64,000 nucleotides of DNA from Saprospiraceae bacterium. GTDB lineage: Bacteria > Bacteroidota > Bacteroidia > Chitinophagales > Saprospiraceae. Each line of letters starts with the position of its first letter. The stretch's first letter is position 1. Of this stretch, positions 27,401 to 35,444 are shown piece by piece. Both the position numbers and the translations under genes were made by a program. The stretch covers positions 1 through 64,000 of the forward strand of contig JADKGD010000033.1 in NCBI GenBank assembly GCA_016717145.1, read 5' to 3'. Below the pieces are notes generated by a model, which saw nothing but the letters and a program-made list of their open reading frames with translations, was not told the origin of the DNA and did not search any database.

Positions 27401-28850
27401 ATGAAAAACATTATCTTTATTTTAATTTTTGCCTTGACTGGTAACATATATGCATCTGTATGTAATGTTAATATAGTCCTCAATAATCAAGCAGCAGTAA
27501 ACAGTTTCAATAGTACTTATGGATGTGACTCAATAATGGGCAATTTGTCCATAACTGGTGGGGTCACTAGCCTGGCTGGCTTAAGCAATATTAAGTATAT
27601 ACAGGGCTATTTAACCATTGAATACACCAATCTGGTCACCACTTTTGGAATGAGTAATCTGAAAAAAGTTGATGGTCTTTTTAATATATACCTGAATGCA
27701 TCGCTTACTAACGTGGAAGGATGGAATCAATTAACTGACATTGGGGGTAATTTAGCCATTCAAGGTAATCCAATGTTAATTGACGTAAAATTAGATAAAC
27801 TAAAAAATATAGGGTACACTTCTACAGATCCGTCGACAAATTTGGTCGGAATTTATGGCAATGCTTCTCTTACTACTTTGAATACCTTTAAATCGCTTAA
27901 GCAATATAATGGAGAACTGACTTTTGGCGGAAATACCTTGCTTCAAAGTATTATGGGCTTTGACAGTCTGGAAATCGTTACATCGATAAGAATTTATGAC
28001 CAGAATCTTAACAATATAAACGGTTTTGGTAAAGTTGATTCTTTGGACAAGTTTTACATCAACGGGTCTAATAATCTGTAAAAGGTGGTGACATTCAACT
28101 GACTGGAATTCCCAGAATTAAACAAATAAACCTTCCAAATTTGATATCTGTCAATAATTTGTCTTTGTTGGGTTTGGATAGTGTTGTTACACTGGATAAT
28201 ATAGGAAGTTTAAAGCGAGCAAGATCAATAAATATTAGCAGTAATCCTCTTTTGGAATCTATCCCACATTTAATAATCTTGAAGGTATATATGAATCATT
28301 TAATATTTTACAAAACCCATTACTTATTGATGTAACTGGATTTTACAACTTGCAATTCTTAAACGAAATAAGGGTGGAATCCAATCCTATGCTAAACACG
28401 TGTTGCTTCATTGCTGAATTGCAAAGGATCGGACGAATTCAATCCTTGATAGCATTAAAAGATAATGGACCCGATTGTTCAGATGTTATTGATTTATTGG
28501 CTTTGGATTGTGCTGAAGTAGACTTTGATTTCAGATTATCCAATGACAATTGTGACCTTAAGTATAATCCCAATCAGTCTGATTCAGACGGTGACGGAAT
28601 TGGTGATGTATGCGACAACTGTCCTAATATGCCAAATGCCGATCAAAGTGACGTAAATCAAGATGGCATTGGAGATGTTTGCAGCCCTGGAATGGGCACT
28701 ACGCCAAGTAAAGTCGAAGTGCAGGAAGCTGATGTTTTTATATCAAATCCTGAGAGAGGTGTGATCCTAAAATCTTCCAATGGTTCATGTTATAGAATTA
28801 GTGTGGATGGTGATGGCAATATCTATTCTATGCAAATATCATGTCCATAA
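27401..28850 (+). pseudogene. Secreted repeat protein with receptor L-domain-like and thrombospondin type-3 motifs, two frameshifts
   Basis: The ATG at 27401 gives a signal peptide (MKNIIFILIFALTGNIYA). The repeat part (about residues 30-330) has short LRR-like units of the receptor L-domain type, for example LSITGGVTSLAGLSNIKYI and LAIQGNPMLIDV. The frame breaks at TAA 28079-28081, where one G is missing (CTG-GTA-AAA-GGT reads on as VKGGDIQLTG). It breaks again near 28264-28268, where one base is missing before TFNNLEGIYESF. A Ca2+-binding thrombospondin-3-like stretch follows (SDSDGDGIGDVCDNC...DQDGIGDVC). The final module is ISNPERGVILKSSNGSC...ISCP, which ends other proteins of this phylum. 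With both frames restored the protein is about 483 residues. Confidence 0.65.
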
Positions 28851-29212
28851 ATTGATTGATATAATTTATGATTTTCTTTAAGTGAAGTAAATATATTTTC
28901 TTGGTTGAAGATATCAAATTTTCACTTCCCTATAGCCCTCTGGCTGGATTAACCTGCTTCACAAAATGGAATTCATTGTTTAATTTAAGGTTATAAATAA
29001 TCTTGAGAATGAATTGCATATTTAAATTTTTATTTTGCTTGTAATGTACAAAGGCTATCTTTTTTGCTGATAAATTTTTGATATAAATAAAAATTTATGA
29101 TGTGATGTTATTGTGATAATTAGTGGCTATTTTTGTGTTTGTGGTAAGATCCAATGATTAAGCGTAGTGTTGGATGTACCATTGTCATTACAAAAAATAG
29201 GTTAAGTACTCG
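28851..29212. other. Gene-free stretch before the two-component system
   Basis: I see no convincing reading frame. The only element I can name is a -7 box, TATTTTTG at 29128-29135, about 80 bases ahead of the response regulator start. Confidence 0.55.
29128..29135 (+). promoter_or_regulatory. -7 box TATTTTTG upstream of the two-component operon
   Basis: It matches TAnnTTTG and lies 77 bases before the response-regulator ATG at 29213. No good -33 element is visible, so confidence is low. Confidence 0.35.
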
Positions 29213-29914
29213 ATGAAAATAGCGATTATTGAAGATGACGCCAACATTCAAAATCTGATAAAAATTATCATTTCTGAATTAAACATTGCCGTAGATGCCT
29301 ATGATAATGGCTGGATAGGACTTGATGCTGTTCTGAATAATACGTATTGTTTACTCATTCTTGACATTATGTTGCCTGGCGTAAATGGCATAGAAATTTG
29401 TCGCAAAATAAGGCAATCAAATACAACATTACCTATTCTGATGTTGACATCAAAAACAGAAGAAGACGACAAAATTGCAGGTCTCGATATTGGCGCAGAT
29501 GACTACCTAACAAAACCTTTCAGTAATGGAGAATTATTAGCCAGAGTAAAGTCATTGTTGCGTAGAACCGGGAGCCAGATTAAATTAAACGACAAAGCAA
29601 ATGAAGCTATAAGAATTGGCAAATTGGTCCTTGATGTTTCCAAAAACATAGTTACAAAGCATGGTAAGGAGATCAACCTCACTTCAAAAGAATTTGAACT
29701 TCTTCATTTGTTTATGTCTCAGGCAGGTAAAAATTTTACACGCCAGGAGGTTTTGGAACGTGTATGGGGCGAACATTTTGAAGGTCTCGAACATACAGTC
29801 AATTCAAATATAAACAGGCTTCGCAATAAAATAGAAGATGATCAGTCTAATCCTGTTTATCTGGTCACTGTTTGGGGTATAGGTTACAGATTCAATAAAA
29901 ATGTTGATCAATGA
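29213..29914 (+). CDS. OmpR/PhoB-type response regulator
   Basis: The protein has 233 residues. The receiver domain has the acidic pocket EDD (7-9), the phospho-acceptor D51 in LLILDIMLPGVNG, and TKPF with the conserved lysine near 101. The C-terminal winged helix (about 132-230) ends in the usual SNINRLRNKIE and YRF pattern. It controls transcription once phosphorylated. The stop overlaps the start of the histidine kinase gene by four bases (ATGA), so the pair is coupled. Confidence 0.95.
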   Translation: MKIAIIEDDANIQNLIKIIISELNIAVDAYDNGWIGLDAVLNNTYCLLILDIMLPGVNGIEICRKIRQSNTTLPILMLTSKTEEDDKIAGLDIGADDYLTKPFSNGELLARVKSLLRRTGSQIKLNDKANEAIRIGKLVLDVSKNIVTKHGKEINLTSKEFELLHLFMSQAGKNFTRQEVLERVWGEHFEGLEHTVNSNINRLRNKIEDDQSNPVYLVTVWGIGYRFNKNVDQ

Positions 29915-31368
29915 CCAGATACACATCTCTTTGGAAAAATCCCAGGATCAGACTTATCCTTATATTAGTGTCATCTTCTTTTCTATTGCTGTGGTTGCTA
30001 ATCGGTTTTCTTTATTATCGTTTTGCATTTTCTAAATATGAAGCAAACACATTAATTAGGCTGCAAGGAATTGCAAATTCGGTGGCGAGCCAAATGGATG
30101 GAGATTTACACGAAAAATTGTTACAGCAACATCCTGAGATTGATACTATTCAAGCATTACAGGAAGATACTATTTATCACAAATTACATGTAATACTTAG
30201 AAATAATCATCAAGCTCATATGCTCCATAGTCCCATCTACACTTTGGTAATGACGGACAATAAAAAATACTACGAATTTGGTGCAACATCAGAAATAAAA
30301 CCATATTTCCGCAATCGATATAGTTCATATCATACTTCGCTGAATGAGCAATATAATAATGGTGGAATTATACATATGTATAAGGACGAGTTTGGAATGT
30401 GGTTGTCTGCATTTTCGCCATTAAAAAATAGAAAAGGAGAGACAGTGGCCGTAGTTATGGTCGACGAAAGATTTGATATATTTGTGCAATCTACCCGAAA
30501 TGAGATGTTGGAAACATTGCTGTACTCAGGGGCAATTTTTTTATTGATGATGACTGGACTTTTTTGGGTGCTTAAGAATATATTATCCCGTGAAAACAGA
30601 GATAGATATGCCATAGAAATAGCCAACGATGAAAATATTGTCATAAAAGATAAGCTCATGCAAGCCAATCAGAAACTAAGTCAGTTGGATTCATTCCGAA
30701 AAGAAATGATTTCTAATATATCACATGATCTGCGGACACCGATGGCAAGTATTATTGGTTTTTTGGATTTAGCAAAAAACACAAATAGCTTGTTGTCGGA
30801 AGATGATAGACGAAATTATATTGATGTGGCGTACTCAGAGACTAAAAGGCTTAATCGCCTTGTATCTGATCTATTTGACCTTACTAAATTGGAATCAGGT
30901 CAAATAGTACTCAACAAGGAAAAATTTAATATGTACGAATTACTATCAGACATCATTCAGAAATACCAGTTGAAAATTAATGCAAAACATGTGGATTTGA
31001 ATTTTGAAATTCATGAAAATCTGGGACTGGCATATGGAGATATTAAATACATAGATCGCGTATTCCAAAACTTGCTTGATAATGCCGTGCGATATGTTGA
31101 TGAAGGTGGTTATATTAAAATCTGGATTTTGGATGCTGACAAACGATTCAAAATAAAAATTTGTAATTCAGGAGATTTGATACCGGAAGCGGATCTTGAT
31201 GTTATTTTTGATAGGTATTATACAAATGAAAAAAGTGATAGCGCAAGGTCGGGCCTTGGCTTGGCAATAGCTAAAAGCATATGTACACTCCATAATTGTA
31301 CGATTAAGGCTGAATCAAATGGACATGTCAATTCATTCTGGTTTACGGTACCAAAGGATATTAGATAA
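29911..31368 (+). CDS. Sensor histidine kinase
   Basis: The protein has 485 residues. Two membrane helices (about 14-36 and 203-222) frame a periplasmic sensor domain of ~165 residues with no recognised family. The HisKA domain has the phospho-histidine H272 in SNISHDLRTPMAS. The ATPase domain has the N-box (NLLDNAVRYV), G1-like and G2 boxes (RSGLGLAIAKSI). It is the cognate partner of the overlapping response regulator. The next gene downstream, 148 bases on, is a potassium channel, but no direct link is shown by the sequence. Confidence 0.93.
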   Translation: MTRYTSLWKNPRIRLILILVSSSFLLLWLLIGFLYYRFAFSKYEANTLIRLQGIANSVASQMDGDLHEKLLQQHPEIDTIQALQEDTIYHKLHVILRNNHQAHMLHSPIYTLVMTDNKKYYEFGATSEIKPYFRNRYSSYHTSLNEQYNNGGIIHMYKDEFGMWLSAFSPLKNRKGETVAVVMVDERFDIFVQSTRNEMLETLLYSGAIFLLMMTGLFWVLKNILSRENRDRYAIEIANDENIVIKDKLMQANQKLSQLDSFRKEMISNISHDLRTPMASIIGFLDLAKNTNSLLSEDDRRNYIDVAYSETKRLNRLVSDLFDLTKLESGQIVLNKEKFNMYELLSDIIQKYQLKINAKHVDLNFEIHENLGLAYGDIKYIDRVFQNLLDNAVRYVDEGGYIKIWILDADKRFKIKICNSGDLIPEADLDVIFDRYYTNEKSDSARSGLGLAIAKSICTLHNCTIKAESNGHVNSFWFTVPKDIR

Positions 31369-31516
31369 ATTTATTAAAATCAGTGCACTATTTTTAGAAT
31401 ACTATTAACAAAAATGCTCGGTTTTATTTGTAGCGAGAAAAACATTATCTGATAAATTAATATTATTATCTTTATTGATTTATCTTACAATGCAAATCAT
31501 ATAACATCCTAATTTT

Positions 31517-32467
31517 ATGATCAAGCAAAGAACTAACAGAAATCTTAAGACTGATATCACAACAGGTTTTGGTTCTTACAGTAAGGACAATACAGGGAGA
31601 TACTACAATAAAAACGGGAGACCAAATGTACTTGTAACAGGATTAAGTATATCTGAATCTATGAGCTGGTATCACACACTTATCAATATGAGTACGGGAT
31701 ACTTTTTATTATTGATCTTTAGCGGTTTTGTTTTATTAAATCTGATTTTTACAGTTGTCTATGCTTTAATGGGTATAGAGCACCTGGTAGGCATTAGGTC
31801 AGGTACGGCATTTGAACAGTTTATGGAATTGTTTTATTTTTCAACCCAAACCTTCACCACAGTTGGTTATGGCAGGATAAGTCCGATGGGCATGGGTGTA
31901 AGTGGTGTTGCTACATTTGAAGCATTTTTAGGATTGTTGAGTTTTGCGCTTGCCACCGGTTTGTTTTACGGTAGATTTTCTCGCCCTCAAGCACATCTTA
32001 GGTTTAGTAAGAAGGCTTTAATTAGTCCTTTTAAAGAAGGGAAGGCATTAATGTTTAGGGTGGCTCCGTTCAAAAATAATTATTTGTCTGAAGTAGAAGT
32101 GAAGCTTACATTGGCAGTGAAGGAAGAAGAAAACGGTGTATGGACTAATAAATTTTATCCTTTAGAAACACAAATCAGCAAGATTAATATGCTTATTCTA
32201 AGCTGGACAGTTGTTCATCCTCTGGATGACAAAAGCCCTTTATATGGTTTGTCAGAAGAAGAAATTATTGATACCCCGATGGAGCTTTTGATTTTTATAA
32301 AAGGCTTTGATGAAGCTTATTCAAATGCTGTAATCAGCCGAACATCCTATTTGAATACAGAAATAGTTAGCCATGCTAAATTTAAAATCATGTACGGACC
32401 TGATGTACATGTAAATACTACAATTCTGGATTTTGGCTTATTGGATCACTATGTTATGGTAGAGTAA
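31517..32467 (+). CDS. Inward-rectifier (KirBac-type) potassium channel
   Basis: The protein has 316 residues. Two membrane helices (about 62-84 and 133-152) flank a pore helix and the selectivity filter TVGYG at 115-119. The second helix and the following RFSRPQAHLRFSKKALISP are the signature linker of the Kir family. The C-terminal ~160 residues are the cytoplasmic immunoglobulin-like domain of KirBac proteins. It is probably a tetrameric channel in the inner membrane. The gene is followed by a weak hairpin and a 600-base gene-free stretch. Confidence 0.93.
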   Translation: MIKQRTNRNLKTDITTGFGSYSKDNTGRYYNKNGRPNVLVTGLSISESMSWYHTLINMSTGYFLLLIFSGFVLLNLIFTVVYALMGIEHLVGIRSGTAFEQFMELFYFSTQTFTTVGYGRISPMGMGVSGVATFEAFLGLLSFALATGLFYGRFSRPQAHLRFSKKALISPFKEGKALMFRVAPFKNNYLSEVEVKLTLAVKEEENGVWTNKFYPLETQISKINMLILSWTVVHPLDDKSPLYGLSEEEIIDTPMELLIFIKGFDEAYSNAVISRTSYLNTEIVSHAKFKIMYGPDVHVNTTILDFGLLDHYVMVE

Positions 32468-32468
32468 T

Positions 32469-32506
32469 AAATAATTGAGATATGAGCTAATTATTTTGAT
32501 TTTTTC
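32469..32506 (+). terminator. Weak terminator after the Kir channel gene
   Basis: AAATAATT at 32469-32476 pairs with AATTATTT at 32489-32496, followed by a T-rich stretch. The stem has only A-T pairs, so it is weak. Confidence 0.4.
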
Positions 32507-32889
32507 ATTTGTCATAAGCTACCCCATACGGGCTAGGCGCGGGTTTTCACTATATAGCATATTTTTTAACAGGAAGCCGGTAAATTATCTCAGGTTAGGA
32601 GGATTATACCCTTCGCATTTCCATGGCCTATAAACAGTAACTAGAGTGATTTTTGATAATTCTTTGAATATACGTTCTTGGGGTACTTTTTACCCAATAT
32701 GTATATCTAATATGGAGTCTTTATTTTGTTAACAATACACTATTTGTAATAACTTTTACTAGACAATTTAGCTCTTGTTAAAATCAAAAGATAAATTGCG
32801 TTACTAGTCATTATTTTATTAAAAAAAATATTTACTTAAAAAGTATTCTTAATACATTGATAAACAAGTTGTTAAGTACAAATTAAAAG

Positions 32890-32930
32890 TTTGTACACAT
32901 ATAGATACGTGTACAAACGTATCTATATGT
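32890..32930. repeat. Two interleaved inverted repeats (a-b-a'-b')
   Basis: TTTGTACAC (32890-32898) pairs with GTGTACAAA (32909-32917). ACATATAGATACG (32897-32909) pairs with CGTATCTATATGT (32918-32930). The arms alternate, so the two hairpins cannot both form simply; on RNA this is the topology of a pseudoknot, and on DNA it gives two overlapping dyads. There is no T-run afterwards, so it is not a terminator. It lies upstream of the ssb1 promoter region and is a candidate operator. Confidence 0.75.
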
Positions 32931-32961
32931 ATATTAAACGAATACGGAAAACAAGTGCCTT

Positions 32962-32969
32962 CATCTTTG
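32962..32969 (+). promoter_or_regulatory. Possible -7 box (CATCTTTG) for the ssb cluster
   Basis: CATCTTTG differs from TAnnTTTG in the first base only. It lies about 100 bases before the ssb1 ATG and 32 bases after the interleaved inverted repeats. Confidence 0.35.
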
Positions 32970-33066
32970 CATCGTCAATCGATCGGAAGATCAGATATTT
33001 GTTTAACCCGTCCGGAATTGTTTATAAAAAATACACAAATGATAACGGACACAAATTTTTAACATT

Positions 33067-33435
33067 ATGATTAATACAATCAAAAATTCAGTGCAACTGG
33101 TAGGTAACGTAGGTAAAGACGTAATACTACTTTCCTTTGAAAATGGGAATAAAAAAGCTTCTGCCATTCTAGCCACCAATGAGACTTTTACAAATGCTAA
33201 AGGAGAAAAAGTAAAACAGACAGAATGGCACCACCTTATTGCATGGGGTAAGACTGCCGAGCAAATGGCACAGGCAGTAAAGAAAGGCAATGAAATTGCT
33301 ATACAAGGTAAGCTTACCAATAGAACGTACAGCGATAAATCAGGTCATACAAAGTACATTACCGAAGTACTGGTAAACGAGTTCTTTAAAGTGGCAAGAG
33401 TGACAGCGCCCTCTGTTGAAGCAGTACCGTTTTAA
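33067..33435 (+). CDS. ssb: Single-stranded DNA-binding protein, copy 1
   Basis: The protein has 122 residues, one OB fold: NSVQLVGNVGKDVILLSFEN at the start, TEWHHLIAWGKTAEQMA in the centre and YITEVLVNEFFKVARV at the end. SSB proteins coat single-stranded DNA during replication, repair and recombination. The protein is short and lacks the long glycine-rich linker; its tail ends VEAVPF, a weak counterpart of the acidic DDDIPF tip that recruits partners. It heads a tandem cluster of three ssb genes. Its OB sequence is closest to copy 3. Confidence 0.92.
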   Translation: MINTIKNSVQLVGNVGKDVILLSFENGNKKASAILATNETFTNAKGEKVKQTEWHHLIAWGKTAEQMAQAVKKGNEIAIQGKLTNRTYSDKSGHTKYITEVLVNEFFKVARVTAPSVEAVPF

Positions 33436-33467
33436 TACTATTTCATCATTATTAATAATATATTATT

Positions 33468-33836
33468 ATGAATCATTCCATCAAAAACTCAATTCAAGTT
33501 ACAGGTATATTAGGCAAAGACGTCATCTTGACATCTTTTGGAAATGGGAACAAAAAGGCCATCCTTTTGCTGGCCATAAATGAATATAATAACGAAAGCA
33601 ATGAAGAGGAATCAACCAAAACGGTCTGGCAAAAAATTATCGCCTGGGGCAGAATGGCAGAGGATATAGCCGTCACAACAAAGAAAGGAAGTTTGCTTAA
33701 AATTTCCGTAAAGGTCAACCATATAAAACATACAAATGCTGCAGGCGTAATCAAGCATAAAACAGAACTTGTAATGACAGATTACATTAAACTAACTAAA
33801 AGACCTGTGTCAAAAGTTGAAATATCGACATTTTAA
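33468..33836 (+). CDS. Single-stranded DNA-binding protein, copy 2 (divergent)
   Basis: The protein has 122 residues and the same OB-fold layout (NSIQVTGILGKDVILTSFGN, VWQKIIAWGRMAEDI, LVMTDYIKLT). It has diverged clearly from copies 1 and 3, most visibly in the loop EYNNESNEEESTKT. The tail ends KVEISTF, so no acidic interaction tip is present. It follows copy 1 by 32 bases and is probably co-transcribed. A specialised partner-binding or heterotypic role is possible but cannot be read from the sequence. Confidence 0.88.
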   Translation: MNHSIKNSIQVTGILGKDVILTSFGNGNKKAILLLAINEYNNESNEEESTKTVWQKIIAWGRMAEDIAVTTKKGSLLKISVKVNHIKHTNAAGVIKHKTELVMTDYIKLTKRPVSKVEISTF

Positions 33837-33899
33837 CATTTTCAGATCCCTTTTAATCTAAATTAACAATAATTTCTAACATCAAAATTTTAAAAAAAA

Positions 33900-34262
33900 A
33901 TGAATAGTTCTATAAAAAATTCAGTTCAACTTATCGGCAATATTGGTAAAGATTTAAATCTTACCTCATTTGACAATGGCACTAAAAAATTGTCATTTGT
34001 TTTGGCTACCAATGACTTTTTTACAAATAATAAAGGTGAAAAAGTAAAACAAACAGAATGGCATAATTTGGTTGCATGGGGTAAAACAGCTGAGATGATG
34101 TCTGACTCTCTTTCAAAAGGATCAGAAGTTGCCATTCAGGGCAAACTGACAAACAGGTCCTATGAAGGTAAAGACGGCCTGACAAAATATATCACTGAAG
34201 TGGTAGTCAATGAGTTTTTTAAGATAGCTAGAGTCGCAAAAGAAGTAGCGACGGCTGAATAG
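33900..34262 (+). CDS. Single-stranded DNA-binding protein, copy 3
   Basis: The protein has 120 residues, with OB-fold motifs very like copy 1 (NSVQLIGNIGKDLNLTSFDN, TEWHNLVAWGKTAEMM, YITEVVVNEFFKIARV). It ends in EVATAE with no tip motif. It lies 63 bases after copy 2, with the ATG preceded by a run of A, and is followed by a strong hairpin terminator. The three copies therefore form one likely transcription unit. Which one is the replicative SSB is unclear. Confidence 0.9.
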   Translation: MNSSIKNSVQLIGNIGKDLNLTSFDNGTKKLSFVLATNDFFTNNKGEKVKQTEWHNLVAWGKTAEMMSDSLSKGSEVAIQGKLTNRSYEGKDGLTKYITEVVVNEFFKIARVAKEVATAE

Positions 34263-34273
34263 TAAAATACATA

Positions 34274-34315
34274 AAAGTGCCTTGTTCGATTAAATGAATC
34301 CGGACAAGGCACTTT
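34274..34315. terminator. Terminator-like hairpin after the ssb cluster
   Basis: AAAGTGCCTTGT (34274-34285) pairs with ACAAGGCACTTT (34304-34315), loop of 18 bases, extended by partly paired CG. It separates ssb copy 3 from the convergent superoxide dismutase gene. Confidence 0.75.
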
Positions 34316-34345
34316 ATGTAATACTTAATTGTCAGGTATAATTTT

Positions 34346-35368
34346 TCATTCTTCACACATACCCTGAATTATATGGAAAGTATCATGGAGCTTAGTAAGG
34401 CTTTCTTTTATTTTTTCGTCCTTATTTTTTTTCCTAACCTGCTTTTCTACTTTTTCTGACCCTTCAACCAGTGTTTTAATGGCTTTGGTAATAGCAACAG
34501 ATTGAAAAGATGCCGGAATAGGTGAGGCCGCCAATATTTTTGCCTTGGTGGCCATTTCGGCTGCCCTTTCTCTGATCGGACCATAGTTGCCTTCTTCCAT
34601 AGGATGAAAAGTTTGAGCCATTACCATATGAAAATCTTTAAGCGCAGTCCATGCATCTTTTTCTATCATTTTTAAAAGTGGACTCTTCAATGCATTATCA
34701 TAATTAGTAGCCACTTCATCCCAATCAATCACATTCCATATAGCGCCAAGATAATCAGCACGTTTGTTTTGATATTTAAGATAGTAAGCATGTTCCCACA
34801 CATCAATACATAGAATGGGAATTCCCCTGTTTTCTTTAAGAACATCCATAATTGGGTTGTCCTGATTTGGAGAAGAACAAACGGCAAGTTTTTTGGATGG
34901 CGTAACGTATAACCATACCCAACCAGAACCAAACCTGCTTATCGCCCCATTATTCATTAATTTCTTTAAACTATCCAAACTGGTGAATGTGGCTTTAATT
35001 TCATCGGCCAAAACACCATTTGGAGTTTTGTCTGCGTCTGGAGACATAATCTGCCAAAATAATGAATGGTTATAGTGGCCGCCACCATTGTTTCTGATCG
35101 ATGCTCCACGTTTGTCAGCTGATATCAATAGTTCTTCCAGTGGCATACCCTCCATTTTTGTACCGGTTAAGGCCTTGTTAAGGTTGTTTAGATAAGCTTG
35201 ATGATGTTTTGAATAATGAATCTCCATAGTTTGAGCATCAATGTAAGGTTCCAAAGCATTATAAGCATATGCTAATTTAGGCAATGTCAACTGTTGAGCT
35301 TTTACTAATCCTACAGACATAAATAGGTTTAGAAATAAGAGTGTACTGGTAATTTGTCTTAATTTCAT
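34346..35368 (-). CDS. Exported Fe/Mn superoxide dismutase with C-terminal extension
   Basis: The protein has 340 residues with a Sec signal (MKLRQITSTLLFLNLFMSVG, cleavage near VKAQ). The SOD core (about 25-225) has the metal ligands in HYSKHHQAYLNNL, GGHYNHSLFW and DVWEHAYYLKY, with GSGWVWLYV in the active-site region. It converts superoxide to oxygen and hydrogen peroxide, here outside the cytoplasm. About 110 extra residues follow the core (VMAQTFHPMEEGNYGPIRERAAEM-type segment, then a lysine-rich helix), which standard SODs lack. Peroxide made by it could serve the envelope haloperoxidases, but this is inference only. Confidence 0.88.
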   Translation of the reverse strand: MKLRQITSTLLFLNLFMSVGLVKAQQLTLPKLAYAYNALEPYIDAQTMEIHYSKHHQAYLNNLNKALTGTKMEGMPLEELLISADKRGASIRNNGGGHYNHSLFWQIMSPDADKTPNGVLADEIKATFTSLDSLKKLMNNGAISRFGSGWVWLYVTPSKKLAVCSSPNQDNPIMDVLKENRGIPILCIDVWEHAYYLKYQNKRADYLGAIWNVIDWDEVATNYDNALKSPLLKMIEKDAWTALKDFHMVMAQTFHPMEEGNYGPIRERAAEMATKAKILAASPIPASFQSVAITKAIKTLVEGSEKVEKQVRKKNKDEKIKESLTKLHDTFHIIQGMCEE

Positions 35369-35444
35369 TGGAATTTATTTTATTTATTATTAACAATATT
35401 TTAAAAAAATGGTTATATCCAAATCTAATGAATTAATCTTACGC

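Larger units (their letters stand above)
32507..33066. other. Gene-free stretch upstream of the ssb cluster
   Basis: The 560 bases hold no reading frame I would call. They contain a short GC-richer patch at about 32518-32600 (CATACGGGCTAGGCGCGGG), two interleaved inverted repeats at 32890-32930, and a possible -7 box at 32962-32969. Confidence 0.6.
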
